From: Phycisphaeraceae bacterium
Lineage (GTDB): Bacteria > Planctomycetota > Phycisphaerae > Phycisphaerales > UBA1924
Direction: 5' to 3'
DNA: 64,000 nucleotides
NCBI GenBank assembly: GCA_020639235.1
Contig: JACKHC010000001.1
Coordinates: 2,604,001 to 2,668,000, forward strand
Positions 43,097-51,688 of this stretch are shown here, in pieces. The notes under the pieces were generated by a model. That model ran no database searches and was not told where the DNA came from. It was given only the letters and a program-made list of their open reading frames with translations. The first letter of the stretch is position 1; the number at the start of each line of letters is the position of its first letter. The translations under genes were made by a program, and so were the position numbers.

Positions 43097-43813
43097 TCAG
43101 TAGGGGTTAGATCGCACGAGACGCTTGAGATCGCGGGCCATACGGAGCGAGTCTTCGCGGTCGAGTCCGTCATACATCCCGACGACCTTGACATCTGGGG
43201 AGATCACGAAGAATCGTGACGGGTGCATGATGTTGCTCATGGTGCCGCCATCGGGGCGGGTGATGGTGAGCGAGTCATCGACGGTGACGCCGAACCCGAG
43301 GCCGCCCTCGCAGATGGCGGTGATGGTGCCGATATCGCCCGTGAGGAACCGCCACTTGTCGTCGGCGACGCCGAAGCGGTCGGAGTAGGCCGCGAGGTGC
43401 TCGGACGTGTCGTGCTCGGGGTCCACGGTGATGGATACGAAGTTGACCGGCGCGTCGCCCAAGTCCTGCTGGATGGTGAAGAGGTTGCCTTTCATCACGG
43501 GGCAGGCGGTGACGCACGCCGAGAACATGAACTCGAGAACGGTCCAGTGGCCCTCGAAGATGGAGCGGTCGACGGTCGCGCCGGTCTGGTCGGTCAGTTG
43601 GAAATCGGGGATGGTCATCGATGCGAGCGCTTCGCGGAGGGCTGCGTCGTTCTGCATCGCGGCGGAGTCGACATCGTTCACGCGGGAGCGGCGCGTCGCG
43701 AGAATCGCGACCATGATGGTCCCGGCGACGATCGAGCCGACGAGCACGAGGATGAGCACGATCGTGCCGGGGCTGAGCCCCTTCTTCCGTTGTTGACCCG
43801 GGGGATGAGTCAT
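43097..43813 (-). CDS. SCO1/SenC/PrrC copper chaperone for oxidase
   Basis: Start at ATG 43813, overlapping the upstream permease stop by 4 bases. The 238-residue product has an N-terminal membrane anchor (about 13-38), then a thioredoxin-like SCO domain with the copper-binding CVTACPVMKG motif (CxxxCP) and the distal His in NIMHPSRFFVI. It delivers copper to the CuA site of cytochrome c oxidase. It lies at the end of the heme O synthase-ABC-SCO run. Confidence 0.93.
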   Translation of the reverse strand: MTHPPGQQRKKGLSPGTIVLILVLVGSIVAGTIMVAILATRRSRVNDVDSAAMQNDAALREALASMTIPDFQLTDQTGATVDRSIFEGHWTVLEFMFSACVTACPVMKGNLFTIQQDLGDAPVNFVSITVDPEHDTSEHLAAYSDRFGVADDKWRFLTGDIGTITAICEGGLGFGVTVDDSLTITRPDGGTMSNIMHPSRFFVISPDVKVVGMYDGLDREDSLRMARDLKRLVRSNPY

Positions 43814-44622
43814 CCGGCTCCCTCCTCGCCGCCCGCGCGGATGTGTCGCTTGCCCATGATGAACCACGCCAGCGCGAAGGCGCCCGCGGCGGCGAGCAGC
43901 GCGCCGCCCCAGTCGAGGATGCTCGGGTTGGTCGTGCCCAGCGCGCTTCCCATGGCGCGGGTGGACCACGCTAGCGGGTTGCAGCGCGCGACCCACTTCA
44001 TCCAATCGGCCATGCCCTCGACCGGGAACATCGCGCCGGAGAAGACCCAGAGCGGGAGCAGGACCAGATTCATCACGCCGTGGAATCCGGCGACCGAGTC
44101 CATGCGCCATGCGAGCGCCATGCCGATGCAGGACACGAACGTCGCCGCGAGGATGAGCGCGAGCGCCGCGACGGCGTACCCGACGACCCCCGGGTGGATG
44201 CCGACGAGCGGCGCCGCGGCGAGGACGATCGCGCCCTGGAGGACGGCGATGATGACGGCGCCGGCGACCTTGGAGCCGACGATGGCCCATGCGGGCGCTG
44301 GGCTGACGAGGACGGATTGCAGGAATCCGGCGTGGCGGTCCTGGATGAGCGAGATCGCCGAGAAAATCGAGGCGAAGAGGACGATCATGGTCGCCATGCC
44401 GGGGATGAGGTACGCGGCGTAGGAGTTGGCCGGGCCGCCCTCGGTGCCCTCGGTGATCGCCGGCGATACGAACGAGCCGGCCATGCCGGAGGCGAGGAGG
44501 AGCCAGACGATCGCGCCGGTGCCGACGGCGGCGACGATGCGCGACGGCTGGCGGATGAACCGCACGAGTTCGCGGCGCGTGAGCGCGATGAGCGCGGATC
44601 GTGACTCGGCGGAGCGTTTCAT
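43810..44622 (-). CDS. ABC-2 type membrane permease
   Basis: Start at ATG 44622 with GGAGG 7 bases upstream and a 4-base overlap with the ATPase stop. The 270-residue product has about six membrane helices and the ABC-2 signature (AGFLQSVLVSPAPAWAIVGSKVAGAVI). It pairs with the adjacent ATPase. The substrate is unknown; placement between heme O synthase and SCO suggests a role near oxidase or heme biogenesis. Confidence 0.88.
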   Translation of the reverse strand: MKRSAESRSALIALTRRELVRFIRQPSRIVAAVGTGAIVWLLLASGMAGSFVSPAITEGTEGGPANSYAAYLIPGMATMIVLFASIFSAISLIQDRHAGFLQSVLVSPAPAWAIVGSKVAGAVIIAVLQGAIVLAAAPLVGIHPGVVGYAVAALALILAATFVSCIGMALAWRMDSVAGFHGVMNLVLLPLWVFSGAMFPVEGMADWMKWVARCNPLAWSTRAMGSALGTTNPSILDWGGALLAAAGAFALAWFIMGKRHIRAGGEEGAG

Positions 44623-45608
44623 GCCAGCGCCTCCGTGCCGGCGAGCGATCGGCCCGTGCGGGCGATGTAGACATCCTCTAGGGTGGCGGGGCCGACCTCG
44701 AAGGCGATGTCTGAGCGCACGAGTGCGGCGGTCGCTGCGGTGATCGCATCGGCTGCGCCCGCCCCGACGGCGTGGCGGCCGATGGACGACACATGGAGGC
44801 CGGCGACTTCGAGCATGTCGGCGTACGCCGGATCGGTTCGGACCATCTGGGCGTTCTCGGAGAGCGATCGCCGGAGTTCGTCGGGTGCGCCTTGCGCGGC
44901 GATTCGGCCGCTCGTCATCATGATGACTTGCCCGGCGCGATCGGCCTCGTCCATCATGTGCGTGGTCATGAGGATGGTGATGGGGCGCTCGGCTCGGACG
45001 CGCTGCAGCGCCTCCATGAATGCGCGGCGCGCCTCGACATCCAGCCCCGCGGTTGCTTCGTCGAGGAGCAGGACGATGGGCTCGGTGAGGAGCGCGCGGG
45101 CGAGATCGGCGCGGCGCTTCTGGCCGCCGGAGAGGCGGGCGACTCGGCGTTTGAGGATGTCGGTGATGGCGAGTTGAGAAGCGACCTTTTCGAGACGATC
45201 GCGGAACCTGGATTTGCTCATGCCCACGAGCGCGGATTGGAGCCGCAGGTTCTCGCGGACCGAGAGCAGCGCATCGAGCCCGGGCTTCTGGAACACGACT
45301 CCGAGACTGGCGCGCACGGCGTCGGCCTCGAAGGTCGTGGAGCGCTCCAGGACTTCTGCTCCGCCCGCGTCGGGCTTGTCGAGGGTCGCCAGGATCCGCA
45401 GGAGCGTGGACTTTCCCGAGCCGTTTGGGCCGAGGAGTGCGATCCAAGAGCCGAGCGGCGCTTCGAAGGAAACTCCGTCGAGCGCGGTCACACGCTCGTG
45501 CTTGGCGCGGTACTCACGCCGGACATCCTTGAGACGGATGGCGGGCCTCGATGAGGGATCGTCGCCAGGAGGGTCGATTTCGAGGGGGGCTGCTTCGGAT
45601 TCGGTCAT
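44619..45608 (-). CDS. ABC transporter ATPase
   Basis: Start at ATG 45608, overlapping the ctaB stop. The 329-residue product has Walker A (GPNGSGKST), signature LSGGQKRRADLARALL, Walker B (IVLLLDEATAGLD) and the switch His in MTTHMMDEAD. The C-terminal DUF4162-like tail (about 245 onward) is typical of ABC-2 exporter ATPases. Works with the permease at 43810-44622. Confidence 0.93.
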   Translation of the reverse strand: MTESEAAPLEIDPPGDDPSSRPAIRLKDVRREYRAKHERVTALDGVSFEAPLGSWIALLGPNGSGKSTLLRILATLDKPDAGGAEVLERSTTFEADAVRASLGVVFQKPGLDALLSVRENLRLQSALVGMSKSRFRDRLEKVASQLAITDILKRRVARLSGGQKRRADLARALLTEPIVLLLDEATAGLDVEARRAFMEALQRVRAERPITILMTTHMMDEADRAGQVIMMTSGRIAAQGAPDELRRSLSENAQMVRTDPAYADMLEVAGLHVSSIGRHAVGAGAADAITAATAALVRSDIAFEVGPATLEDVYIARTGRSLAGTEALA

Positions 45609-46606
45609 GCGAGCCACCGGGCGATCACAAAGGCGTCGAACACCATCGTGAGCATCACCACGGGGAGGTACATGATCGACGCGATGAAGAGTGACCTGGC
45701 GTCCTTGTCGGTGCGACCGATGACGAACTGCACCGCGCTGTACAGCATCGCCAGACCGGCGACGGTGGCGACGAAGAGCGTCGCAGCGCTGAGCACGCCG
45801 GGCATCGCGCGCACGGGCAGGAGCGAGACGGGGATGAGCGTGAGCGACCACGCGAGGACGGCCCAGGATGTCTTGACGCCGGTGGGGTCCACGACGGGGA
45901 GCACGAGGTGACCGCCCTGCGAGTATTGATCGCGGTAGCGCCACGCGATGGCGAGCACATGGGGAATCTGCCAGACGAACATGAGCAGGAAGAGCGTCCA
46001 CGGCGCGAAGCGGTCGAGGCCGCCCGAGGTGCCTCCCCATGCGGCGGCCCATCCGATGAGGGGCGGGAGCGCGCCGGGGACGGAGCCGACGAGCGTGGAG
46101 ACGGGCGAGACCGGCTTGAGGAGCGTGTACCCGGCGAGGTAGATGATTGTTGTCGAGAGCGCGACGAGCGCGGCGACGGGGTGCGCGCCGATGGCGAGGA
46201 CCGCGCAGCCGAGCATGGTGAGCGCGATGCCGAAGAACCACGCGAACGCGGGTGTGACGCGGCCCGCGGGGAGCGGGCGGCTGGCGGTGCGGGGCATGGC
46301 GGCGTCGCGGCCGATCTCCATGACCTGATTGAGGACATTGGCACCGGCTGCGGCGAGGACCGTTCCGACCATGCAGGCGAGACCGATGAAGAGCAGATTC
46401 TCGCGGCTCCACGCGGTGGCGACGCCCCCGAGCGCGAATCCGACGCCGGTGGTGATGGCAACCATCTTGACGATGCCGGGCTTGGCGAGGTCGATGAGGT
46501 CGGCGCGCACAGGGATCGCGGGGGCTTGTGCGGTCGAAATCGGTGTGACGCGGGGGTGTCTGCTCACGCCTATCTCAAAGAGGGAGTTCTGCGAGTTGAT
46601 CCGCAC
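45605..46606 (-). CDS. ctaB: Protoheme IX farnesyltransferase (heme O synthase)
   Basis: The 333-residue UbiA-family membrane enzyme has about nine helices and the prenyl-diphosphate motif NQVMEIGRDAAMPRTASRPLPAG. It adds a farnesyl group to heme B to make heme O, needed for heme-a/o oxidases such as the cytochrome c oxidase encoded at 61-64 kb. Start is GTG 46606; a GTG at 46567 is possible, since the first 13 residues have no family similarity. Confidence 0.93.
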   Translation of the reverse strand: MRINSQNSLFEIGVSRHPRVTPISTAQAPAIPVRADLIDLAKPGIVKMVAITTGVGFALGGVATAWSRENLLFIGLACMVGTVLAAAGANVLNQVMEIGRDAAMPRTASRPLPAGRVTPAFAWFFGIALTMLGCAVLAIGAHPVAALVALSTTIIYLAGYTLLKPVSPVSTLVGSVPGALPPLIGWAAAWGGTSGGLDRFAPWTLFLLMFVWQIPHVLAIAWRYRDQYSQGGHLVLPVVDPTGVKTSWAVLAWSLTLIPVSLLPVRAMPGVLSAATLFVATVAGLAMLYSAVQFVIGRTDKDARSLFIASIMYLPVVMLTMVFDAFVIARWLA

Positions 46607-46653
46607 GGATTCCTGCCTGACGGGACGGGCGTGATTGTAGCGTCGTCAGAGGA

Positions 46654-47892
46654 TCAGGGGGCCGGAACGAGGAGGTCCACGAAGACGGGGAAGTGGTCGG
46701 AGGGGAACTCAGAGGCGGCGAAGCGTTCGGCGTTCTGGGGCGACCGGTAGCTGCTGCGGGGCGTCTCGACGGCGACCTGCGTGTCGAGGGGCGTGCGGTA
46801 CACGCGGGCGCCGAGCTGGCGCATGCCGACGGACGGCAGGACGTAGTCGATGCGCATGCCGAACTGAGAAGTGACGGAGTCTCCGATGACGGAGGTGATG
46901 CCGGCGCGATCGGTCTTGAGCGTGGGCGTGACGCTGAAGGGCACCATGACACCCTGGACGCGCTTGTTGCTGAGGAGCATGCGAACGGGGTTATCGCGCG
47001 AGTCGCTTTGGTCGGGGTCGGCGTTGAGGTCACCCAGGATGACGAAAAGGGCGTCGGGCGGGAGGCCGCCGGAGGCGCCGGCGTCATCGGTGATGTATGC
47101 CGCGTGCTGGCCGCCCGAGATGTAGTCGGCGAAGAAGCGGATCTCGTCGTGGTTGCGGCGGCCGTTGCGATCCTCGGGGCCGTCGAAGACGGGGGGTGTG
47201 GGGTGGCTGGCGAGGATGTGGACTGTAGCGCCGTTCTCGAGGATGACCGGGACATCCCAGTGAGATTTGCTGGAGAGCGGGATGACAGCGAGTTCGTCGT
47301 CGGAGTACCACGGCTCGGCTTCGTTCGTGCTACCAGTGAGAGGCGGCAGGAGCGCGCCGGGCATGTTCTTCCAGAGGAAGTGCTGGAATGTGCGCGCGTT
47401 GTCTTCGTCGATGGTGAGGCCATCGCGGACGAGGAGCGCCATCGCGTACTGGCCGGGGTACTCGCCGTAGCCGAGGGTGTCGCCGCCGAAATCACGGCCC
47501 GTGGTGTTCGGGTCGCAGACGCCGTTGTTGTCGAGATCGAGACCGCTATGAACGCCCGTGTTGGAGGCGCGCATGAAGGCGTGGTAGGCGATTGGTTTGT
47601 GATCGCCCTGCGCCACGGCGAGGTAGTTGTCGGCGAAGCGCTGGCCGCTGAGGCCGTGTTCGTCCTGGTCGATCTCGTTGAGCAGGATGACATCGGGGCG
47701 GATGTCGAGGATGGCTTCGGCGATGCGTTTGAGACGGTCGTCGTCGCCGGAAGCGATTTTGGCGGTCTTGGCGTCGTGGATGTTGAAGGTGGCGACACGG
47801 AGGCGTTGCTCGGACTGGCGGGCGCACGCGGTCGGCGCGATCGCTAATGCGGCGGCGAGTGCTGCGGTTCCCAGAAAGAGTCTGCGGGCCAT
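46654..47892 (-). CDS. Secreted EEP-family endonuclease/phosphatase-like protein
   Basis: Start at ATG 47892 with GGAGG 7 bases upstream. The 412-residue product has a signal peptide (RRLFLGTAALAAALAIAPTACA), then the exonuclease-endonuclease-phosphatase fold: LRVATFNIHDAK, VILLNEID, VILGDLNADPDQ and the closing FPSDHFPVFVDL. A nuclease or phosphodiesterase that acts outside the cytoplasm is the usual role. The substrate is unknown. Confidence 0.87.
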   Translation of the reverse strand: MARRLFLGTAALAAALAIAPTACARQSEQRLRVATFNIHDAKTAKIASGDDDRLKRIAEAILDIRPDVILLNEIDQDEHGLSGQRFADNYLAVAQGDHKPIAYHAFMRASNTGVHSGLDLDNNGVCDPNTTGRDFGGDTLGYGEYPGQYAMALLVRDGLTIDEDNARTFQHFLWKNMPGALLPPLTGSTNEAEPWYSDDELAVIPLSSKSHWDVPVILENGATVHILASHPTPPVFDGPEDRNGRRNHDEIRFFADYISGGQHAAYITDDAGASGGLPPDALFVILGDLNADPDQSDSRDNPVRMLLSNKRVQGVMVPFSVTPTLKTDRAGITSVIGDSVTSQFGMRIDYVLPSVGMRQLGARVYRTPLDTQVAVETPRSSYRSPQNAERFAASEFPSDHFPVFVDLLVPAP

Positions 47893-47992
47893 CGGCGTGC
47901 CTCCATTTTGTGGCGGGGCGGGCTTCCGGGTTGAGCATATCGGGCGTGTGTTTGTTCGGCGTGCTGGTGGGGAATAAAGTTTGTGCAACCGT

Positions 47993-48066
47993 GACCCGGT
48001 AGCTCAGTTGGATAGAGCAGCGGACTTCTAATCCGCAGGTCGGTGGTTCGAGTCCACCCCGGGTTG
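47993..48066 (+). tRNA. tRNA-Arg (anticodon TCT)
   Basis: A 74-base cloverleaf: acceptor GACCCGG / CCGGGTT, D arm GCTC...GAGC, anticodon stem GCGGA / TCCGC with loop CTTCTAA (anticodon TCT), T arm GGTGG-TTCGAGT-CCACC and discriminator G. CCA is not encoded, so it must be added by an enzyme. Confidence 0.97.
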
Positions 48067-48068
48067 TT

Positions 48069-48106
48069 CCCCTCATCCCCCTTCACCCCCCCACACCCCC
48101 ACCCCC
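48069..48106. other. C-rich tract with quadruplex potential on minus strand
   Basis: Five runs of 4-7 C (48069-72, 48077-81, 48086-92, 48096-100, 48102-106) directly after tRNA-Arg and upstream of the GTG at 48180. On the minus strand these are G-runs separated by 1-4 bases, able in principle to form a G-quadruplex. Confidence 0.6.
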
Positions 48107-48179
48107 ATCCTCCCGCCACTATTCCATCCCCGGCGCACCCCAACGACACGATTGCTCACCTGTTTCGGAGACGCTTGTT

Positions 48180-49316
48180 GTGAGAAAGACGACTTTTCTG
48201 GTGCTGGCGATTGCGGCTGCCTCTCTGGGCGCATGCGATCGGAAGAAGGATGCCGCACCGGCTGGTGGCGACGCTCCACCCGCGATCGAGGAACCCGCCG
48301 GAGAGACGAGCGAGCAGATCACCAAGCGATTGCTTGAGGCGTCATTCATGCAGCCGAGCGGCATCGAGGTGGTTTCGGGGATGCCGCCGATCAGTCTGGA
48401 CCCGGACCTGGTGGACTTGGGCGACATGATGCCGAACACCAAGAAGTCGGGCTCGCTTGTCATGAAGAATGTGGGCGACAAGCCGCTGCGGATTCTGGCG
48501 CTGCGATCGACCTGCGCGTGCACGGTGCCTGGGATTCAGAGCGACACCATTCAACCGGGGGAGTCGATCACGATCGAGCTTGAGTTGGATGCGAACTCGG
48601 CGACCGGCGCGACTCTCCGGTACATCATGGCGCTGATCGAGGGGTACACGCAGCCGGTGCAGTTGATCGTGCAGGCGGATGTGAACTACGGGGTCCGGAC
48701 GAGTGTGACGTACGACCCGCCGGACCAGGCGCGTACGGCGGATATCGAGCTGCGTTCGACGGATGAGAGCGTGCCGTTCACGGTGATCTCGGCGGGCGGG
48801 ATGGCGCCGAAGTTTCTCGATGGGTTTGATCCGGTGAAGGACGAGCCGCGCACGCACTACACGATCCGGCAGGATTTCTCGATGTATTCGGCCGAGCAGC
48901 TTCCGAGGTGGTTCATCATCGAGACGGATCACCCGACGGCGGCGGTGATCGATGTGCCGGTGCCGAACTACGAGTTGAACCCGGAGCGGTTGCGCCACCG
49001 GTTCAATCTCTCGGAGTCGCGTCTCGTGCTCGGGCGGATGGAGGCGGGCGAGAGTGTGCAGCGAACGGTGCGCGTGCTCGGCGGGGACCTGCCCCCTGCG
49101 GAGGAGTTCACCTTTCTCGTGACGCACGCACTTGAAGACCTGTGCGGCGTGAGCGTTTCGTCGTCGGACAACGAGGAGGACGGGACCTTGAGTCTGGTGA
49201 TCGAGGTGACGCCCAAGCCGGAGACGCGGGGCGTGCTGTTCGACAGGGTGTCGATCAGTTGGGGCGGGGATACTCGGGAGATCGACATCATCGGGCGCGT
49301 TGTCGCGCCGGAGTGA
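48180..49316 (+). CDS. DUF1573-domain lipoprotein
   Basis: Starts at GTG 48180 with GGAGACG upstream. The 378-residue product has a lipoprotein signal (AASLGACDRK) and a DUF1573 domain (about 75-165) marked by LRSTCACTVPGI, followed by two further Ig-like/ASH-type strands. DUF1573 proteins are common in Planctomycetota and Bacteroidota as periplasmic or surface proteins of unknown role. Confidence 0.83.
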   Translation: MRKTTFLVLAIAAASLGACDRKKDAAPAGGDAPPAIEEPAGETSEQITKRLLEASFMQPSGIEVVSGMPPISLDPDLVDLGDMMPNTKKSGSLVMKNVGDKPLRILALRSTCACTVPGIQSDTIQPGESITIELELDANSATGATLRYIMALIEGYTQPVQLIVQADVNYGVRTSVTYDPPDQARTADIELRSTDESVPFTVISAGGMAPKFLDGFDPVKDEPRTHYTIRQDFSMYSAEQLPRWFIIETDHPTAAVIDVPVPNYELNPERLRHRFNLSESRLVLGRMEAGESVQRTVRVLGGDLPPAEEFTFLVTHALEDLCGVSVSSSDNEEDGTLSLVIEVTPKPETRGVLFDRVSISWGGDTREIDIIGRVVAPE

Positions 49317-49322
49317 CGCGGC

Positions 49323-51161
49323 TTACCCGCGCCCGGCGAGGCGGCGGGTGGTCATATCGAATGTGCGCACGAGGGCGGAGCGGAGCGCGCCGACGATGGC
49401 GAAATAGGTCGCGAATGTGACGACGACGCCGATCGCCAGCGCGACGCGGGCGTTGATGAGCGGCATGGCGGCCCCGGCATCGACGGTGCTCTCCATCGCG
49501 ATGGCGGGGTTAAGGACCGCGTGGGTGAGCGTGACGGGCGTCATGGGCGCGAGGATGGGGCCGACCGCGGTGAGGCCGGACGCGGCCTGCCAGGCGCAGA
49601 GCCCGACGACGCCCGCGACCGCGCCGATGACGCCCACCGAGCCGATCACGGAGCCGATGGTGCCCTTGCTCTTGAGCGACCATTGCAGGCCGACCATGAC
49701 GACGAACGCGAGGAAGGGAATCATGGCCAGCGGCGCGAGCAGCGCCGCCTCGGGGAGAACCAGCGGCGCGTTGACGACGGGTGCGCCGGCGGTGTTGGCG
49801 AGTCGTGCGGCGACTGTTGTGCCGGTCATCAGGGTGTATGCCGCGCCGATGGCGAGCGTGAGGAGCGGGACGGCGAGCATCGGCAGGAGGTAGGTGACGA
49901 GGCCGCGGAGTTTGCCGTTGAGGTAGTCCTTGGGCGTGATGGGCGTGGTGAGGATGATGTCGAGCGTGCCGTCTTCGCGTTCGCGCGAGATGGCGGTGGC
50001 GGAGACATTGATCGCGACGAGGACGATGACGATCACTTCGGTCCAGATGGTTGCGGCGAGGACGAATCGCAGATCGCTTGAAGCCATGCCGCCGTTGTGG
50101 AAATAGATGATCGTGGCAATGCCCCAGAGGACGCCCAGTGCGACGAAGGCCCATCGCGCGACGATCTTCGGGAGCGTGGCTTGTCGTGCGGATGCTTCGC
50201 GCCACGCGATGGGGTTCCTGGAGACGGTTTTGGCGGGGCGCGTGGTCTGGGTGGAGCCCTGGCGTTTGAGGAGGCGTTTGTGGAGCGGGACGCCGCCCTT
50301 GGTGCCGACATTGCGGACGGTGATGGAACTTGCGGCGATTAGCGCGACCGACAGGCCGCCCGAGACAAGGCACCAGGCGAGGACGGGGTTGCCGAACCAG
50401 AGCCGTTTGATTGATGAGAGCGCTTCGAGTTCAAGCCCTTGCGGGCGCGGATAGCCGGTGGGGTTGAGCAGCGCGGTCAGAGCGAGGAACGGATTAAGGG
50501 ATGTCATGATGGTGACGCCGCCGGTGGCGCCTCGGAGGCCGAGATCGATGGCCCATGTGACGCCGAGGTACGTGACGACTGAGATATAGAACGCAAAGAC
50601 GGCGCGTTTGCCGGCGAGGCGCGAGACGGAGAGCGCCACGGCGATCGCGCCGACGAGCAGTGCTGCGCACGCTGCGATGGCGTAGCTGAGAAGGACGCTG
50701 CGCCCCGGCACGCCGCCGAAATACTGCGTGAGCGCGACGAGCGGGAGCGATGCCGCCAGGAGCGCGAGGACGAAGAAGAGGCGTCCGAAGATGTTGCCCA
50801 GCACCATCTGGATGGCGGAGAGCGGCGTAGTGAGGAGGATGTCCCACGTGCGCGGGTTGGACTCCTGCGCGATCGCGCCCGCCATGAAGACGGGCGTGAG
50901 CAGGCAGATGAGCCCGATCTGGAGGTACGAGAGCATCGCAAACGCGGACGACCCTTGCACCGCGAGGGCGCTGATCTCGAGGTCCGATGAGCTGCCCTGG
51001 AGCAGCACGATGAGGAACACGATGATGAGTGCGGCGAGATACCCCGAGCGGATGTACATGTGGCGGAGTCGGCGGGAGCCGCCCTGCACGATGCGCACGA
51101 CGATGGGGTTGGTCGGCAGGAGGTCCAGGAGCCATCGGAGTGCTGCGGGCATTGCGGTCAT
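49323..51161 (-). CDS. Double ABC-2 permease, no adjacent ATPase
   Basis: The 612-residue membrane protein contains two ABC-2 permease units in one chain: NPRTWDILLTTPLSAIQMVLGNIFGRL in the first half and DGTLDIILTTPITPKDYLNGKLRGLV in the second, with about 12-14 membrane helices. A dimer-like full permease in one polypeptide would need two ATPase copies from elsewhere. No nucleotide-binding domain gene lies next to it. Convergent with the DUF1573 gene. Confidence 0.85.
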   Translation of the reverse strand: MTAMPAALRWLLDLLPTNPIVVRIVQGGSRRLRHMYIRSGYLAALIIVFLIVLLQGSSSDLEISALAVQGSSAFAMLSYLQIGLICLLTPVFMAGAIAQESNPRTWDILLTTPLSAIQMVLGNIFGRLFFVLALLAASLPLVALTQYFGGVPGRSVLLSYAIAACAALLVGAIAVALSVSRLAGKRAVFAFYISVVTYLGVTWAIDLGLRGATGGVTIMTSLNPFLALTALLNPTGYPRPQGLELEALSSIKRLWFGNPVLAWCLVSGGLSVALIAASSITVRNVGTKGGVPLHKRLLKRQGSTQTTRPAKTVSRNPIAWREASARQATLPKIVARWAFVALGVLWGIATIIYFHNGGMASSDLRFVLAATIWTEVIVIVLVAINVSATAISREREDGTLDIILTTPITPKDYLNGKLRGLVTYLLPMLAVPLLTLAIGAAYTLMTGTTVAARLANTAGAPVVNAPLVLPEAALLAPLAMIPFLAFVVMVGLQWSLKSKGTIGSVIGSVGVIGAVAGVVGLCAWQAASGLTAVGPILAPMTPVTLTHAVLNPAIAMESTVDAGAAMPLINARVALAIGVVVTFATYFAIVGALRSALVRTFDMTTRRLAGRG

Positions 51162-51688
51162 GTTAGGCGTGACCCGACTCGATCACGAACGGGCAAGAAC
51201 CTAACTTATTGCTAACATCTGTACCGCGGAATGCGGGGGGAGCGCCGCGATCTCTCGGCTGTTAGAATGCGGCCTCAACTTGGTTTCTTTTCTTTCCACG
51301 GTGCGACAGACCCGCGCAAGGGATGAGTCGGCCCACACCGTTTCTCTCGCCGACCTGTTTCGACATGGAGCAGGCGCCGGCGGACGGCGAGCATTCGCCG
51401 GAAATAGATTGACTTGCGATCCAATGCTCGGTGCGACGCGACACGCGACGCGCCCTTAGCGGAGCATTCTGAATGATGTTTCCTGGACTCTTGGAGCACT
51501 TGACGATTCGACGAGGGCGCGAGCCCGAGAAGGATGTCGTGCACCGGTATGGAGCGCGGATCGCCTGATCAATCTGCCGTCGCGTTGGTCGCGGCGGTAT
51601 CGGGGCGGGGTGTGGGTTCTTCTGACGCGGTGGTCGTTCGCACCGACACCAAAGGGCGTTATTGCCCGCATGCGACAGGAACCCGCCC
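51162..51688. other. Gene-free region upstream of rny
   Basis: About 530 bases between divergent genes. Only weak, Arg/Ser-rich frames are seen and none is convincing. A possible TAGAAT box (about 51263) lies on the plus strand. The size and the complementary GC-rich segments leave room for a structured RNA or a long 5' leader, but no known RNA motif was recognised. Confidence 0.4.
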
